Positions 26,475 to 32,987 of a stretch of DNA of 32,987 nt are shown here, in pieces (positions within the stretch are counted from its first letter, which is position 1; every line of letters begins with the position of its first letter). The position numbers and the translations under genes are program-made. The notes beneath the pieces were generated by a model that was not told the origin of the DNA, did not search any database, and was given only the letters and a program-made list of their open reading frames with translations. Source of the DNA: Hymenobacter rubripertinctus (GTDB taxonomy: Bacteria > Bacteroidota > Bacteroidia > Cytophagales > Hymenobacteraceae); contig NZ_QYCN01000015.1 in NCBI RefSeq assembly GCF_003583925.1, positions 159,225 to 192,211 of the forward strand, given 5' to 3'.

Positions 26475-27491
26475 TTAGCGGTTGGGGCGCTTTTTATTGT
26501 CGGTGAGAATGGGCACGGGCGGCGACGACGAGGTGCCCACGGCATTGGTGGCCGATACGCGCACGTAGTAGGTGGTGTTGGGTTCCAGGTCCTCCAGCTC
26601 CACGCGGTGACTGGTGGCTAACTCTTTCAGCGTCACTACCTGGCCCAGCTGCGAGCTGCGGCCGTACTCCACCTTGGCCGTGCCCGGGTTCACCGTCTGG
26701 AATAGCACCGTGAAGCCGTTGCGGTAGATGTTGGTGGGCAGGGGCTCGCCGGCAATAACGGGCAGGCCCCCGGCCACCACGAAATCGGCGAAGGTGCGGG
26801 GCAGTAGCTGGTAGCCACCCGTGCCCGATTGCGTGAACTGGCTCAATGAGCCTATCAGGTCGAAGGAACCCGGGGGCGGCGTCTGGTCTACCACGCCCTG
26901 CTCGCCGGTGGAGGCCACGTTGATGCGGATGGGCGTTTCGGGCTGGCCATCGAGCAGGTAATTGGCATTGCCTGCCAGCTTCGTGGCCGCCGTTCCGCCG
27001 GTTGTGGTGAGGCGGCTCAGGCCCTTGATGCGCAGCAGCCGGCCTTCGTTGGCTTCCACGAAGGCCGCGCTCAGGTCGGCTGCCGCCACTTCCAGCGCCG
27101 TCACCCGGCGTCCGGCGGCCAGCTTAACAACTTGCGCCACGGGGTCCATTTCCAGCAGGCCTTTGTAGTCCTTGAGCGTGCCGGTAAGCAGCACACTGTC
27201 GCCGGGTACCAGGGCTTGCAGGGCGGCGCTGGTAGTAGAAAACACGGCCAGACCCGCCTCCTGGTCCTGCACGAACCGGAGCTGGCCCAGCTCCGGGCCA
27301 TTGGTGATGATGCCGCGCACCGTCACGGTGGCGCCCGGACCGGCCATGCGGGCCGCGGCAACGGTGGTTGGGGCCTGGGGCGCGGCGGCGGCAGTAGTGG
27401 GGGCGGCCACTCTGGTGCGGCCGGTCGGTTTCTGCGCCAGACTCAGGCTGACCGATGACAACAGCAGGACGGGTAGTAGAAGTTGTTTCAT
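26475..27491 (-). CDS. Exported OB-type/FnIII protein, nuclease-less paralogue of the PLD-like protein
   Basis: This 338-residue protein has a signal peptide (LLLPVLLLSSVSLSLAQ). A low-complexity Ala/Thr/Pro segment (~20-45) follows, then an OB-fold-like domain (~50-235) and a fibronectin type III module (~245-330). It shares long stretches with residues 25-320 of the neighbouring PLD-like protein: NGPELG, LVPGDS, TGTLKDY-x-GLLEMDPV, GYQLLPR, PTNI and P-x-T-x-YYV-x-x-S-x-TNA-x-G. It ends after the FnIII module with ILTDNKKRPNR, so it lacks both HKD motifs and the T9SS sorting domain. It therefore arose by tandem duplication and loss, or the PLD gene by fusion. It may bind the same ligand without cutting it. 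The open frame and conserved core argue for function. ATG at 27491 directly precedes the signal peptide. Confidence 0.85.
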   Translation of the reverse strand: MKQLLLPVLLLSSVSLSLAQKPTGRTRVAAPTTAAAAPQAPTTVAAARMAGPGATVTVRGIITNGPELGQLRFVQDQEAGLAVFSTTSAALQALVPGDSVLLTGTLKDYKGLLEMDPVAQVVKLAAGRRVTALEVAAADLSAAFVEANEGRLLRIKGLSRLTTTGGTAATKLAGNANYLLDGQPETPIRINVASTGEQGVVDQTPPPGSFDLIGSLSQFTQSGTGGYQLLPRTFADFVVAGGLPVIAGEPLPTNIYRNGFTVLFQTVNPGTAKVEYGRSSQLGQVVTLKELATSHRVELEDLEPNTTYYVRVSATNAVGTSSSPPVPILTDNKKRPNR

Positions 27492-27634
27492 GAAGAGTGG
27501 TTGTGGGGCAGGCTAGCCGGTAAAAAGGCCAGCAGTAGCGGAAAAGAGAGGCAAAAAAGCAAGCAGTACAGGTAAACTTACGGTTATTCGGCCGCGAAAA
27601 AAACGGGGTAATAGGAGCCGTTTTAAAATCCGCC

Positions 27635-27689
27635 AAAAAAAAACCGGCCCCGCCGCCGCTGGGGCAACCGGGCCGACCGGGGCCGTTTA
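27635..27689 (-). terminator. Intrinsic terminator of murB
   Basis: On the minus strand, CGGCCCCG next to the stop codon (27679-27686) pairs with CGGGGCCG (27645-27652) and is followed by a run of eight to nine T. The stem begins at the murB TAA itself, so the terminator overlaps the stop codon. Confidence 0.8.
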
Positions 27690-28715
27690 TAAAATATTGA
27701 CTTCGGGGTGCAGCTCGATGCCGAATTTCTCGCGTACCGAGGCAATAATTTCGTAGGCCAGGTCGCGGATGTCCTGGCCCTGGGCGCCGCCGTGGTTGAC
27801 GAGCACCAGCGCCTGCCGGTCGTGCACGCCGTGGGAGCCGCGGCGCTGGCCTTTCCAGCCGCACTGCTCGATGAGCCAGCCGGCGGGCACCTTCACGCCG
27901 CCGGGCACGGGGTAGCCGGGCAGGGCCTCGAAGCGGCGTTTGAGCTCGTCGAACTTGGCCTGGGAGACTTCGGGGTTCTTGAAAAAGGAGCCCGCGTTGC
28001 CGATCTGGGCCGGGTCGGGGAGCTTGCTGCGGCGGATGCTGCTGACGGCCTCGCTGATGTGGCGCGGCGTGGGCTCGCCCTCGATGCCCATGTCCTGGAG
28101 TGTGGTCTGGATATCGCCGTAGCGCACGTTGGGCTGGTGGCGGCGGGGCAGGCGAAGGCGTACGCTGGTCACGATGAACTGGTTTTTGAGCGGCCCCTTG
28201 AACACACTTTCGCGGTAGCCGAAGCCGCACTCGGCGGCCGAAAATGTGCGCAGCTGCCCGGTAGCCGTTTCCAGCGCCTCCAGCTGCTCGAAGGTGTCTT
28301 TGAGCTCGGCCCCGTAGGCGCCGATGTTCTGGAGCGGGGCCGCACCCACCGTGCCCGGAATCAGCGAGAGGTTCTCGATGCCGCTCAGGTCCTGGTCCAG
28401 GGTGTACTGCACCAGCCCGTGCCAGCTTTCCCCAGCCCCGGCCCGCACGAGGGCCGTGTCCTCGTCCTGGTGCGCGATTTCGAGGCCCCGGATTTCGTTT
28501 TTGAGCACTACCCCGTCGAAATCCCGGGTGAAGAGCAGGTTGGAGCCGCCGCCCAGCACCAGCTTCTCGGCCGCCTGCACCTCGGGCAGCGCCAGCAACG
28601 CCCGCAGCTCCTCCACCGACGTGAAGCGGGCAAACAGGCGGGCCGTCACGTCCAGGCCGAACGTGTTGTAGGGGCGGAGCGAAACGTGGTGTTCAAGAGC
28701 GGGAGCAGGGTGCAT
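27687..28715 (-). CDS. murB: UDP-N-acetylenolpyruvoylglucosamine reductase, type I
   Basis: This 342-residue FAD enzyme reduces UDP-GlcNAc-enolpyruvate to UDP-MurNAc with NADPH, the second committed step of peptidoglycan precursor synthesis in the cytoplasm. Motifs: YNTFGLDVTA at 16-25; VLGGGSNLLF at 53-62; IPGTVGAAPLQNIGAYG at 119-135 for FAD; GYRESVFK at 166-173, marking the E. coli-like type I; NAGSFFKNP at 240-248 with the proton-donating Ser243; and HPEVNIL at the end with Glu338. The length equals that of E. coli MurB. The ATG at 28715 is chosen because it is next to the conserved N-terminus and a -7 box lies 26 bp upstream; the longer frame to 28865 reads into repeat DNA. Confidence 0.96.
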   Translation of the reverse strand: MHPAPALEHHVSLRPYNTFGLDVTARLFARFTSVEELRALLALPEVQAAEKLVLGGGSNLLFTRDFDGVVLKNEIRGLEIAHQDEDTALVRAGAGESWHGLVQYTLDQDLSGIENLSLIPGTVGAAPLQNIGAYGAELKDTFEQLEALETATGQLRTFSAAECGFGYRESVFKGPLKNQFIVTSVRLRLPRRHQPNVRYGDIQTTLQDMGIEGEPTPRHISEAVSSIRRSKLPDPAQIGNAGSFFKNPEVSQAKFDELKRRFEALPGYPVPGGVKVPAGWLIEQCGWKGQRRGSHGVHDRQALVLVNHGGAQGQDIRDLAYEIIASVREKFGIELHPEVNIL

Positions 28716-28740
28716 GGCGAGGCAGAGAAACGTGAGGCCC

Positions 28741-28748
28741 CAAAGGTA
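28741..28748 (-). promoter_or_regulatory. -7 promoter box of murB
   Basis: TACCTTTG on the minus strand is a perfect TAnnTTTG match, 26 bp upstream of the murB ATG. A -33 element at the expected distance is not obvious. Confidence 0.5.
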
Positions 28749-28852
28749 CACGGCAGTTGCCTGGTTCGGCGCGCGGCCGCGGCCGGTGCCAATCCCGGGC
28801 ATCCGGCCCCTTGCATTCGCCCCCCCGTGCCTGCCTGCCGACCAAATACAAA

Positions 28853-28983
28853 ACGGTTGGAGCATTCAAAACGAAAGGGCATTTGAACGCTCCAACCGTT
28901 TTGGAGCATTCAAAACGAAAGTGCATTTGAATGCTCCAACCGTTTTGGAGCATTCAAAACGAAAGTGCGTTTCAATGCTCCAG
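28853..28983. repeat. Tandem array of three 44-bp hairpin units (element 6)
   Basis: Units start at 28859, 28903 and 28947, exactly 44 bp apart. Each is a 35-bp imperfect palindrome (GGAGCATTCAAA ... ATTTGAATGCTCC around ACGAAAG-G/T-GC) joined by an AACCGTTTT linker. The flank before the first unit (AAAACGGTTGG) is the complement of the linker, so the first unit makes an even longer hairpin. Units differ at only a few positions, several of them at pairing sites. The rest of the 28716-29209 gap shows no gene. Confidence 0.93.
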
Positions 28984-29209
28984 TCGTCGGAAGCCAGCAG
29001 AAGCATGGGGTTCTGATTGATTCCGCCTACTTTCTGAACAGCTTCATTGAAAACGGAAGCGCTATGCAGGGCCACTCGTTGCCGCAGAATTTTGCCTGCC
29101 GGGCGCGCGGAAGACCAATACGGACAACGCCCAACTACTCAGCCCCCAAACCCCGTATATGCCAGCCCGACTACTGCGGTTGGGTTTCGTTCGTGCATTT
29201 GCTTTCAAT

Positions 29210-30019
29210 ATGACCCGTGTTTCCCGCCTTATCTCCCGCCTGACCCTGTTTGGGGGGCTTGCCGCCACTACGCTCGCCCAAACCGGCTGCGGCTACGTGG
29301 GCTACCTGATTCCGCTCAACCCCACTTCCAGCAACGGCCGCCCCCTCGACCACGCCGCCTGGGACGGGCTGCTCAAAAAATACGTCGACGACCAGGGCAT
29401 GGTGAATTATAAGGGCGTGCGCCAGGATAGCGCGGCGCTCAATTCCTACCTCAAAACGCTCAGCGACAACCTGCCGGTCAGAGAGGCTTCGGCCGATGAG
29501 AAGCTGGCCTACTGGATTAATGCCTACAACGCCTTCACGGTGCAGCGCATCATCCGCTCGTATCCGGTGAAGAGTATTAAGGACCTGGGCGGCGACAAAA
29601 TCTTCGTTAACACCGTCTGGGACCAGGATTTTATTTCGCTCGGGGGCAAGCGCTACACGCTCAACGACATCGAGCACCGCATCATCCGCAAGCAGTTCGA
29701 CGACAACCGCATTCACTACGCGCTGGTGTGCGCGGCCATGAGCTGCCCGCGCCTGCGCAACGAGGCTTTTGTGGGAGCCCGCGTGCAGGAGCAGCTCGCC
29801 GACCAGGGCCGCGACTTCATCAACAACCCCCAAAAAAACGACCTCACGCCCGCCAATAAGCCCACGCTCTCGGCCATCTACAGCTTCTACCCCGGCGACT
29901 TCGAGAAGAACGGCAGCACCTCCATTCAGGACGCCGTGAATCGGTACGCCGATAAAAAGATTGACCCCAGCGCGAAAATCAGCTACAAAGAATACAACTG
30001 GAGCCTAAATGAGCAGTAA
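29210..30019 (+). CDS. DUF547 domain protein, exported
   Basis: This 269-residue protein has an N-terminal export signal (VSRLISRLTLFGGLAATTLA) followed by QTGCGY, which could be a weak lipobox. The DUF547 domain fills most of the rest. Conserved features are VNYKGVRQD near 65-73, KLAYWINAYNAFTVQRIIRSYP near 99-120, LGGKRYTLNDIEHRIIRKQF, then IHYALVCAAMSCPRLRNEAF and the C-terminal SFYPGDF. The WINAYNA, H-x-x-L-V-C-x-A-x-S-CP pattern has Cys and His residues suggestive of a papain/transglutaminase-like hydrolase, but no activity is proven for the family. ATG at 29210 is preferred because it begins the signal sequence; an alternative ATG at 29159 would add 17 residues. It is followed by element 7. 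Confidence 0.88.
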   Translation: MTRVSRLISRLTLFGGLAATTLAQTGCGYVGYLIPLNPTSSNGRPLDHAAWDGLLKKYVDDQGMVNYKGVRQDSAALNSYLKTLSDNLPVREASADEKLAYWINAYNAFTVQRIIRSYPVKSIKDLGGDKIFVNTVWDQDFISLGGKRYTLNDIEHRIIRKQFDDNRIHYALVCAAMSCPRLRNEAFVGARVQEQLADQGRDFINNPQKNDLTPANKPTLSAIYSFYPGDFEKNGSTSIQDAVNRYADKKIDPSAKISYKEYNWSLNEQ

Positions 30020-30022
30020 TTT

Positions 30023-30234
30023 TTGAGCTTTGAGCTTTGAGCTTTGAGCTGACAGCTATTAGCTGTTAGCTTGCCGTGCCGCTTGCTGGGAACACAAGCA
30101 AAGCGAAGGACCTTGCCCTACGAAAACGATAATCGTAACAACGATTCGTTTCGCGGGGCAAGGTCCTTCGCTTTGTAGAGAATGACGTTTTTGAGCTAAC
30201 AGCTAACAGCTAACAGCTAACAGCTAACAGCTCA
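30023..30234. repeat. Nested inverted-repeat element 7 (GAGCTTT/AGCTGTT arrays around a hairpin core)
   Basis: The core has perfect 20-bp arms at 30099-30118 and 30156-30175 (CAAAGCGAAGGACCTTGCCC and complement), the core type of element 1. On the left is an array with GAGCTTT units and then AGCTATTAGCTGTTAGCT (30054-30071). On the right is AGCTAAC repeated five to six times (30193-30232). The arrays are inverted with respect to each other. It lies between the convergent DUF547 and transporter genes and ends on the transporter's stop codon. Confidence 0.9.
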
Positions 30235-31641
30235 TCTAGCCACGCGGTAGCCGTTCAGGGCATAAAACAGCAGGTAGGCGTAGCAGAGGGCGGGCAGGAT
30301 GAAGGCCACGCGCAGGCCGCCGCCGTGGGTGGCCAGCAGGCCCATGAGCGGCGGAATGATGGCCCCGCCCACGATGGCCATAATCAGGTAGGACGAGCCC
30401 TGTTTGGTAAAGCGGCCCAGCCCGGTAATAGCCAGCGGGAACACCACGGGCCAGATAATGGCGTTGCACAACCCGCAGAGCACCACCAGCCACAGGGCCG
30501 TTTCGCCCGTGCTGGCAATGGAGAGCAGCACCAGCGCCACCCCGGCCGCGCACACACCCGCCAGCAATTTGCGGGCGTCGAAGCGACTGAGCAGCGGAAT
30601 GCCAATGATGCGGCCCACCATCACGCCAAACCAGTAGGAGGCCACCAGCACCGCCCCCACGGCCTTGGTGAAACCGGCGGTAGTGTCGATGGCCTCGGGC
30701 GCGTTGCCAAACAGGGCGGCGGCCCAGTTGGTGGCCTGGCTGAGAATGCGCACCAACTCCTGGGTGAAGCCGCTGAGCTGATTGATATTTTGAGCCTCGC
30801 CGTAGCGGATGATGAACGAGCCGATGCCTACTTCCACGCCCACGTACACGAAAATGGCTACCACGCCCAGCGTCAGGTGGCGGAAGCTGAGGGCTGATGA
30901 ACGGCCGGTTTCGGCGGCAGCCTGAGCGGCGGCGGCGTCCTCATCGGCGGGCAGGCTCTCGATTTCGGGCAGGCGCACCACGAAGAACAGCAGCGCCAGC
31001 ACCGCCAAAAACACGGCCAGGCCCACGTAGAGCGGTTTTACCAGCGCGGCTTCCTCGCTCAGGCGCTGCTCCAGCGGCAGTTGGGCCAGCTGGGCCTTGA
31101 GCACCGTGGAGCCCCCGAACAAAATCAAGCCGCCGATGAGGGGCGAGAGCGTGCCGCCCAGCCCGTTGGCCACGCCTACAATACTTATGCGGCTGGCGGC
31201 GGTGCGCGCCGGCCCCAATACGCTCACGTAGGGGTTGGCCGCTACCTGTAAGAGCGTCATGCCGGCCCCCAGAAAGCTCAGCGCCAGCAGAAACAGTCCG
31301 AACGTGCGCGAATTAGCGGCCGGCACGAACAGCAGCGCCCCCACCGCCATCACGAGCAGCCCCAGCACAATGCCGCGCTGAAACCCGAGCTTCTCCAGCA
31401 CCCGCCCCGCCGGCAGCGACATCAGAAAGTAGGCTCCAAAAAAAGCCGACTGCACGGCCGTCGACTGGAAATCGGTGAGCTGGCACACGTCCTTGAGGTA
31501 GGGCATGAGCACGTCGTTGAAATTGGTGACGGCCGCGAACAGGAAGAACAGAGTCGTCATGAGCACCATCGGCCCCACGTAGGAGCGGGCGGCGGCCGGC
31601 GCGGCGGCAGTAGCGGGGGAGGAGGCGAGAGGAGCGGCCAT
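30232..31641 (-). CDS. FucP/GluP-type sugar:H+ symporter (MFS, FHS family)
   Basis: This 469-residue protein has 12 predicted membrane segments of the major facilitator superfamily. The N-terminal block MVLMTTLFFLFAAVTNFNDVLMPYLKDV is diagnostic for the fucose-galactose-glucose:H+ symporter (FHS) family; FNDVLMPYLK is in TM1. LLQVAANPYVSVLGP in TM4 and a long central loop (~205-240) also fit. Homologues import L-fucose, glucose or galactose with a proton; the sugar cannot be told apart here. The first ~22 residues (AAPLASSPATAAAPAAARSY) are low-complexity. The start is taken as ATG 31641; Met25 (31569) would still keep TM1. A terminator-like hairpin lies just 19 bp upstream of the ATG. Confidence 0.9.
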   Translation of the reverse strand: MAAPLASSPATAAAPAAARSYVGPMVLMTTLFFLFAAVTNFNDVLMPYLKDVCQLTDFQSTAVQSAFFGAYFLMSLPAGRVLEKLGFQRGIVLGLLVMAVGALLFVPAANSRTFGLFLLALSFLGAGMTLLQVAANPYVSVLGPARTAASRISIVGVANGLGGTLSPLIGGLILFGGSTVLKAQLAQLPLEQRLSEEAALVKPLYVGLAVFLAVLALLFFVVRLPEIESLPADEDAAAAQAAAETGRSSALSFRHLTLGVVAIFVYVGVEVGIGSFIIRYGEAQNINQLSGFTQELVRILSQATNWAAALFGNAPEAIDTTAGFTKAVGAVLVASYWFGVMVGRIIGIPLLSRFDARKLLAGVCAAGVALVLLSIASTGETALWLVVLCGLCNAIIWPVVFPLAITGLGRFTKQGSSYLIMAIVGGAIIPPLMGLLATHGGGLRVAFILPALCYAYLLFYALNGYRVAR

Positions 31642-31659
31642 TGGGGGCGGGTTGGGAGT

Positions 31660-31686
31660 AAAAAAAGCCGGCCCTCGGGCCGGCTT
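31660..31686 (-). promoter_or_regulatory. Terminator-like hairpin in the leader of the sugar transporter gene
   Basis: On the minus strand AAGCCGGCCC (31677-31686) pairs with GGGCCGGCTT (31665-31674) and is followed by a T-run to 31660. It has the form of an intrinsic terminator, but lies 19 bp before the transporter ATG. It may stop read-through from DUF1810, or act as an attenuator or 5' stem-loop. A poor -7 box TAGCATTG at 31689-31696 would place the transcript start at the hairpin base. Confidence 0.6.
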
Positions 31687-31750
31687 GGCAATGCTACGGA
31701 TTTTGGCGGAAACGCCGGGCTTCACCGCGTTTCTTCGTTCTGACCGCGTC

Positions 31751-31904
31751 GCCCTTTGCGTGCGCCTCACCCCCCGGCCCCCTCTCCGAAAAAGGAGAGG
31801 GGGTGCCAGCCGACACATTCAAAACAAGTATTTGCAGGTCGTTGAACGCCCCCCCTCTCCTTTTTCGGAGAGGGGGGGCGGGGGGTGAGGCGCCACGCGG
31901 AGGG
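31751..31904. repeat. Inverted-repeat element 8 built of GGAGAGGGG hairpins
   Basis: Two half-elements face each other. CGCCTCACCCCCCGG with the hairpin CCCCTCTCCGAAAAAGGAGA is at 31763-31805, and its near complement at 31847-31892. Each arm contains a complete small hairpin (CCCTCTCC ... GGAGAGGG), so the element can fold as one long hairpin or as two. Similarity continues outward (GCCCTTTGCGTG against CCACGCGGAGGGC). A 41-base AT-richer centre separates the arms. Confidence 0.88.
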
Positions 31905-31942
31905 CGGCGACGATAGAATGGCACCGGCACCGATAAACATGC

Positions 31943-32359
31943 TCAGCCGCCCAGCAGCGCCAGTGTCTGTGGGTCGGGCTGACCGCCGTAAAATTGTTCC
32001 AGCACCCGCCCAAACACCGCCGAAGCGCCCGGTACGGTTCTGAACAGCGTCAGGCAGGAGCGCAGCTTCACGTCGTCGGGGCGGCCGAAGATGCGGGTGG
32101 CGTCAAACGAAGCCAGCGTCAGCAGCGCCTCGCAAATTTCGACCAGCCGCGGCCCCAGTACCGGGTGGGCCAGGTAGGCAGCGGCTTCGGCTCCATCCTT
32201 GATGCCGTAGAAGCGGGCCGTTTCGCTGAGCCCCAGGCCCCGTAGCTGGGGGAAAACGAACCACATCCAATGGCTGCGCTTGCGGCCGTTTTGGATTTCC
32301 GCCAGGGCCGTTTGGTAGGTGGATGCCTGGGCGTCGAGGAAGCGTTGGAGGGGGAGCAT
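31943..32359 (-). CDS. DUF1810 family protein
   Basis: This 138-residue protein is a full-length DUF1810 member. The signature is RFLDAQASTYQTALAEIQNGRK, then RSHWMWFVFPQLRGLG and ARFYGI, with HPVLGPRLVEICEALL and FGRPDDVKLRSCLTLF following. The W-M-W-F-x-FPQ block is characteristic. The family is widespread in bacteria and has no established function. A gene on the same strand (frameshifted HAD phosphatase) ends 22 bp upstream, so co-transcription is likely. GC content is close to that of the rest of the window, unlike that upstream neighbour. Confidence 0.92.
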   Translation of the reverse strand: MLPLQRFLDAQASTYQTALAEIQNGRKRSHWMWFVFPQLRGLGLSETARFYGIKDGAEAAAYLAHPVLGPRLVEICEALLTLASFDATRIFGRPDDVKLRSCLTLFRTVPGASAVFGRVLEQFYGGQPDPQTLALLGG

Positions 32360-32381
32360 ATATAGGGAGAATTAGTCCTAT

Positions 32382-32853
32382 TTAAACAGATGGATACATT
32401 TGTTTTCCCAACCCTAGTACTACTGTCTCAATCCAGTTAATGTCTTCGGGGTCTAAGATGATGGTTCTGAAATTGTATTGTTCACCTTCCATTCCCACAC
32501 CTGGTAAATCATCAATATGAATACTAATACCAAAGGCTGGCGGGTACTTTGATGTCCTGTTCTTATGCTCCCGCAGTTGCTGGTTGTGGTGTGTCTGATT
32601 GATGAATCTGTCTACTGGAATTCCATACAATCGGAAAGTCAGCAACATTTTAAAGGAAGAACGAAACGAAGTCGTATAGATGTAAATGGTGTGCCCTTGC
32701 TGCCGCAGTTTCTTAAATAGCGTAATAGTGCCTTTCCTGATTTTCTCGATTCCCAATATTTTCAAAAGCCAATTTTGTTCTTCGGTTGGAAAAATCTTGG
32801 AAGAGGGGATAATCGTGTCATCTAAATCAAATGAAATTACAGGTTAAACGCAT
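32382..32853 (-). pseudogene. HAD-family phosphatase, frameshifted near its start
   Basis: Reading from the ATG at 32853 gives only MRLTCNFI then a stop. Removing one T (complement of A32841) restores MRLT-VISFDLDDTIIPSS and a frame of 156 residues to the TAA at 32382. This is a HAD-superfamily protein: FDLDDT is motif I with its two catalytic Asp. IYIYTTSFRSS near 58-68 fits motif II with its Ser/Thr, and HIDDLPG near 112-118 is motif IV. No usable ATG, GTG or TTG lies between the frameshift and the motif, so an active protein cannot be made from the sequence as given. A single-base sequencing error is an alternative. The ATG follows directly on the TAG of the upstream gene, an operon-like arrangement. 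The region is notably AT-richer than the rest. Confidence 0.75.
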
Positions 32854-32985
32854 CTAATTTGGGGCTATTTTGGTGAGTACCGCCTTTAAATAGTCGTCAT
32901 CCCAGCCCGCTATTTTTCGTCGGTTCTTCCTACTTTGCTTGTCGTCCATTCGCCCCAGCGCCTGCAAGGCCATCTTGCGGGCCGT
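32854..32985 (-). CDS. C-terminal end of an unidentified gene, cut by the window edge
   Basis: The last 43 codons of a minus-strand frame run in from beyond 32987 and end at TAG 32854-32856, immediately before the HAD ATG. The visible end is strongly basic and then acidic (MDDKQSRKNRRKIAGWDD then DYLKAVLTKIAPN). No family can be assigned from this part. The junction TAG-ATG with the HAD gene suggests one operon with translational coupling. Confidence 0.5.
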   Translation of the reverse strand, partial: TARKMALQALGRMDDKQSRKNRRKIAGWDDDYLKAVLTKIAPN

Positions 32986-32987
32986 GG

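Noticed and set aside
28716..28865. N-terminal extension of MurB
   Set aside because: The extra 50 residues have no similarity to MurB, cross a -7 box and run into the hairpin array.
28853..28983. Possible CRISPR array
   Set aside because: The units are contiguous 44-bp palindromes with no variable spacers, and no cas gene is present.
31642..31818. N-terminal extension of the sugar transporter
   Set aside because: The added residues are encoded by the leader hairpin and element 8 and are not found in the FHS family.

Overview
The window looks like a chromosomal segment of a high-GC Bacteroidota of the Hymenobacter type (order Cytophagales). Four things support this. Several promoters carry the Bacteroidota -7 box TAnnTTTG instead of an E. 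coli-type -10, and Shine-Dalgarno sequences are generally absent. One exported protein ends in a type IX secretion (Por) sorting domain. There is a SusB-type GH97 alpha-glucosidase. Short dispersed palindromes sit between genes. Taxonomy is inferred from these traits, not from a database match.

Layout: (1) 1-4325: the C-terminal half of an RND/MMPL exporter, a strong palindrome, then on the minus strand a fused trehalose-6-phosphate synthase/phosphatase, a DUF4260 membrane protein and a Crp/Fnr regulator. (2) 4326-7158: an oleate hydratase between two gene-poor stretches, then tRNA-Glu. (3) 7457-10950: GAPDH, a YegS-type lipid kinase, a SUI1/eIF1-like protein, a broken HPP-family membrane gene and an intact DUF1622 gene overlapping its end. 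(4) 11129-16480: GH97 alpha-glucosidase, KdsB, a LysM/RlpA-like envelope protein and a TIGR02757 (DUF2400) protein. (5) 16543-19886: a minus-strand cluster of three exported proteins (a YCF48-like lipoprotein, a predicted beta-barrel and a protein of unknown family). (6) 20217-23824: MutS2 and the rRNA methyltransferase RlmF. (7) 24040-30019: a T9SS-exported phospholipase D-like protein, its truncated paralogue, MurB and a DUF547 protein. (8) 30232 to the end: a FucP-type sugar transporter, DUF1810, and an AT-richer edge with a frameshifted HAD phosphatase and the tail of an unidentified gene.

Most protein genes are housekeeping or envelope functions: trehalose synthesis, glycolysis, KDO activation, peptidoglycan precursor synthesis, rRNA modification, and extracellular glucan and nucleic acid or lipid breakdown. 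The most unusual content is between them. At least eight intergenic gaps are filled by inverted-repeat elements. Several are nested: a long hairpin core flanked by short-period repeat arrays that are themselves inverted with respect to each other. Within an element the two core arms match perfectly or nearly so, while different elements differ, which suggests REPIN-like mobile hairpins or hairpin-templated correction. One element supplies the last codons and stop of kdsB. No complete transposase, CRISPR array, rRNA or phage module was seen.
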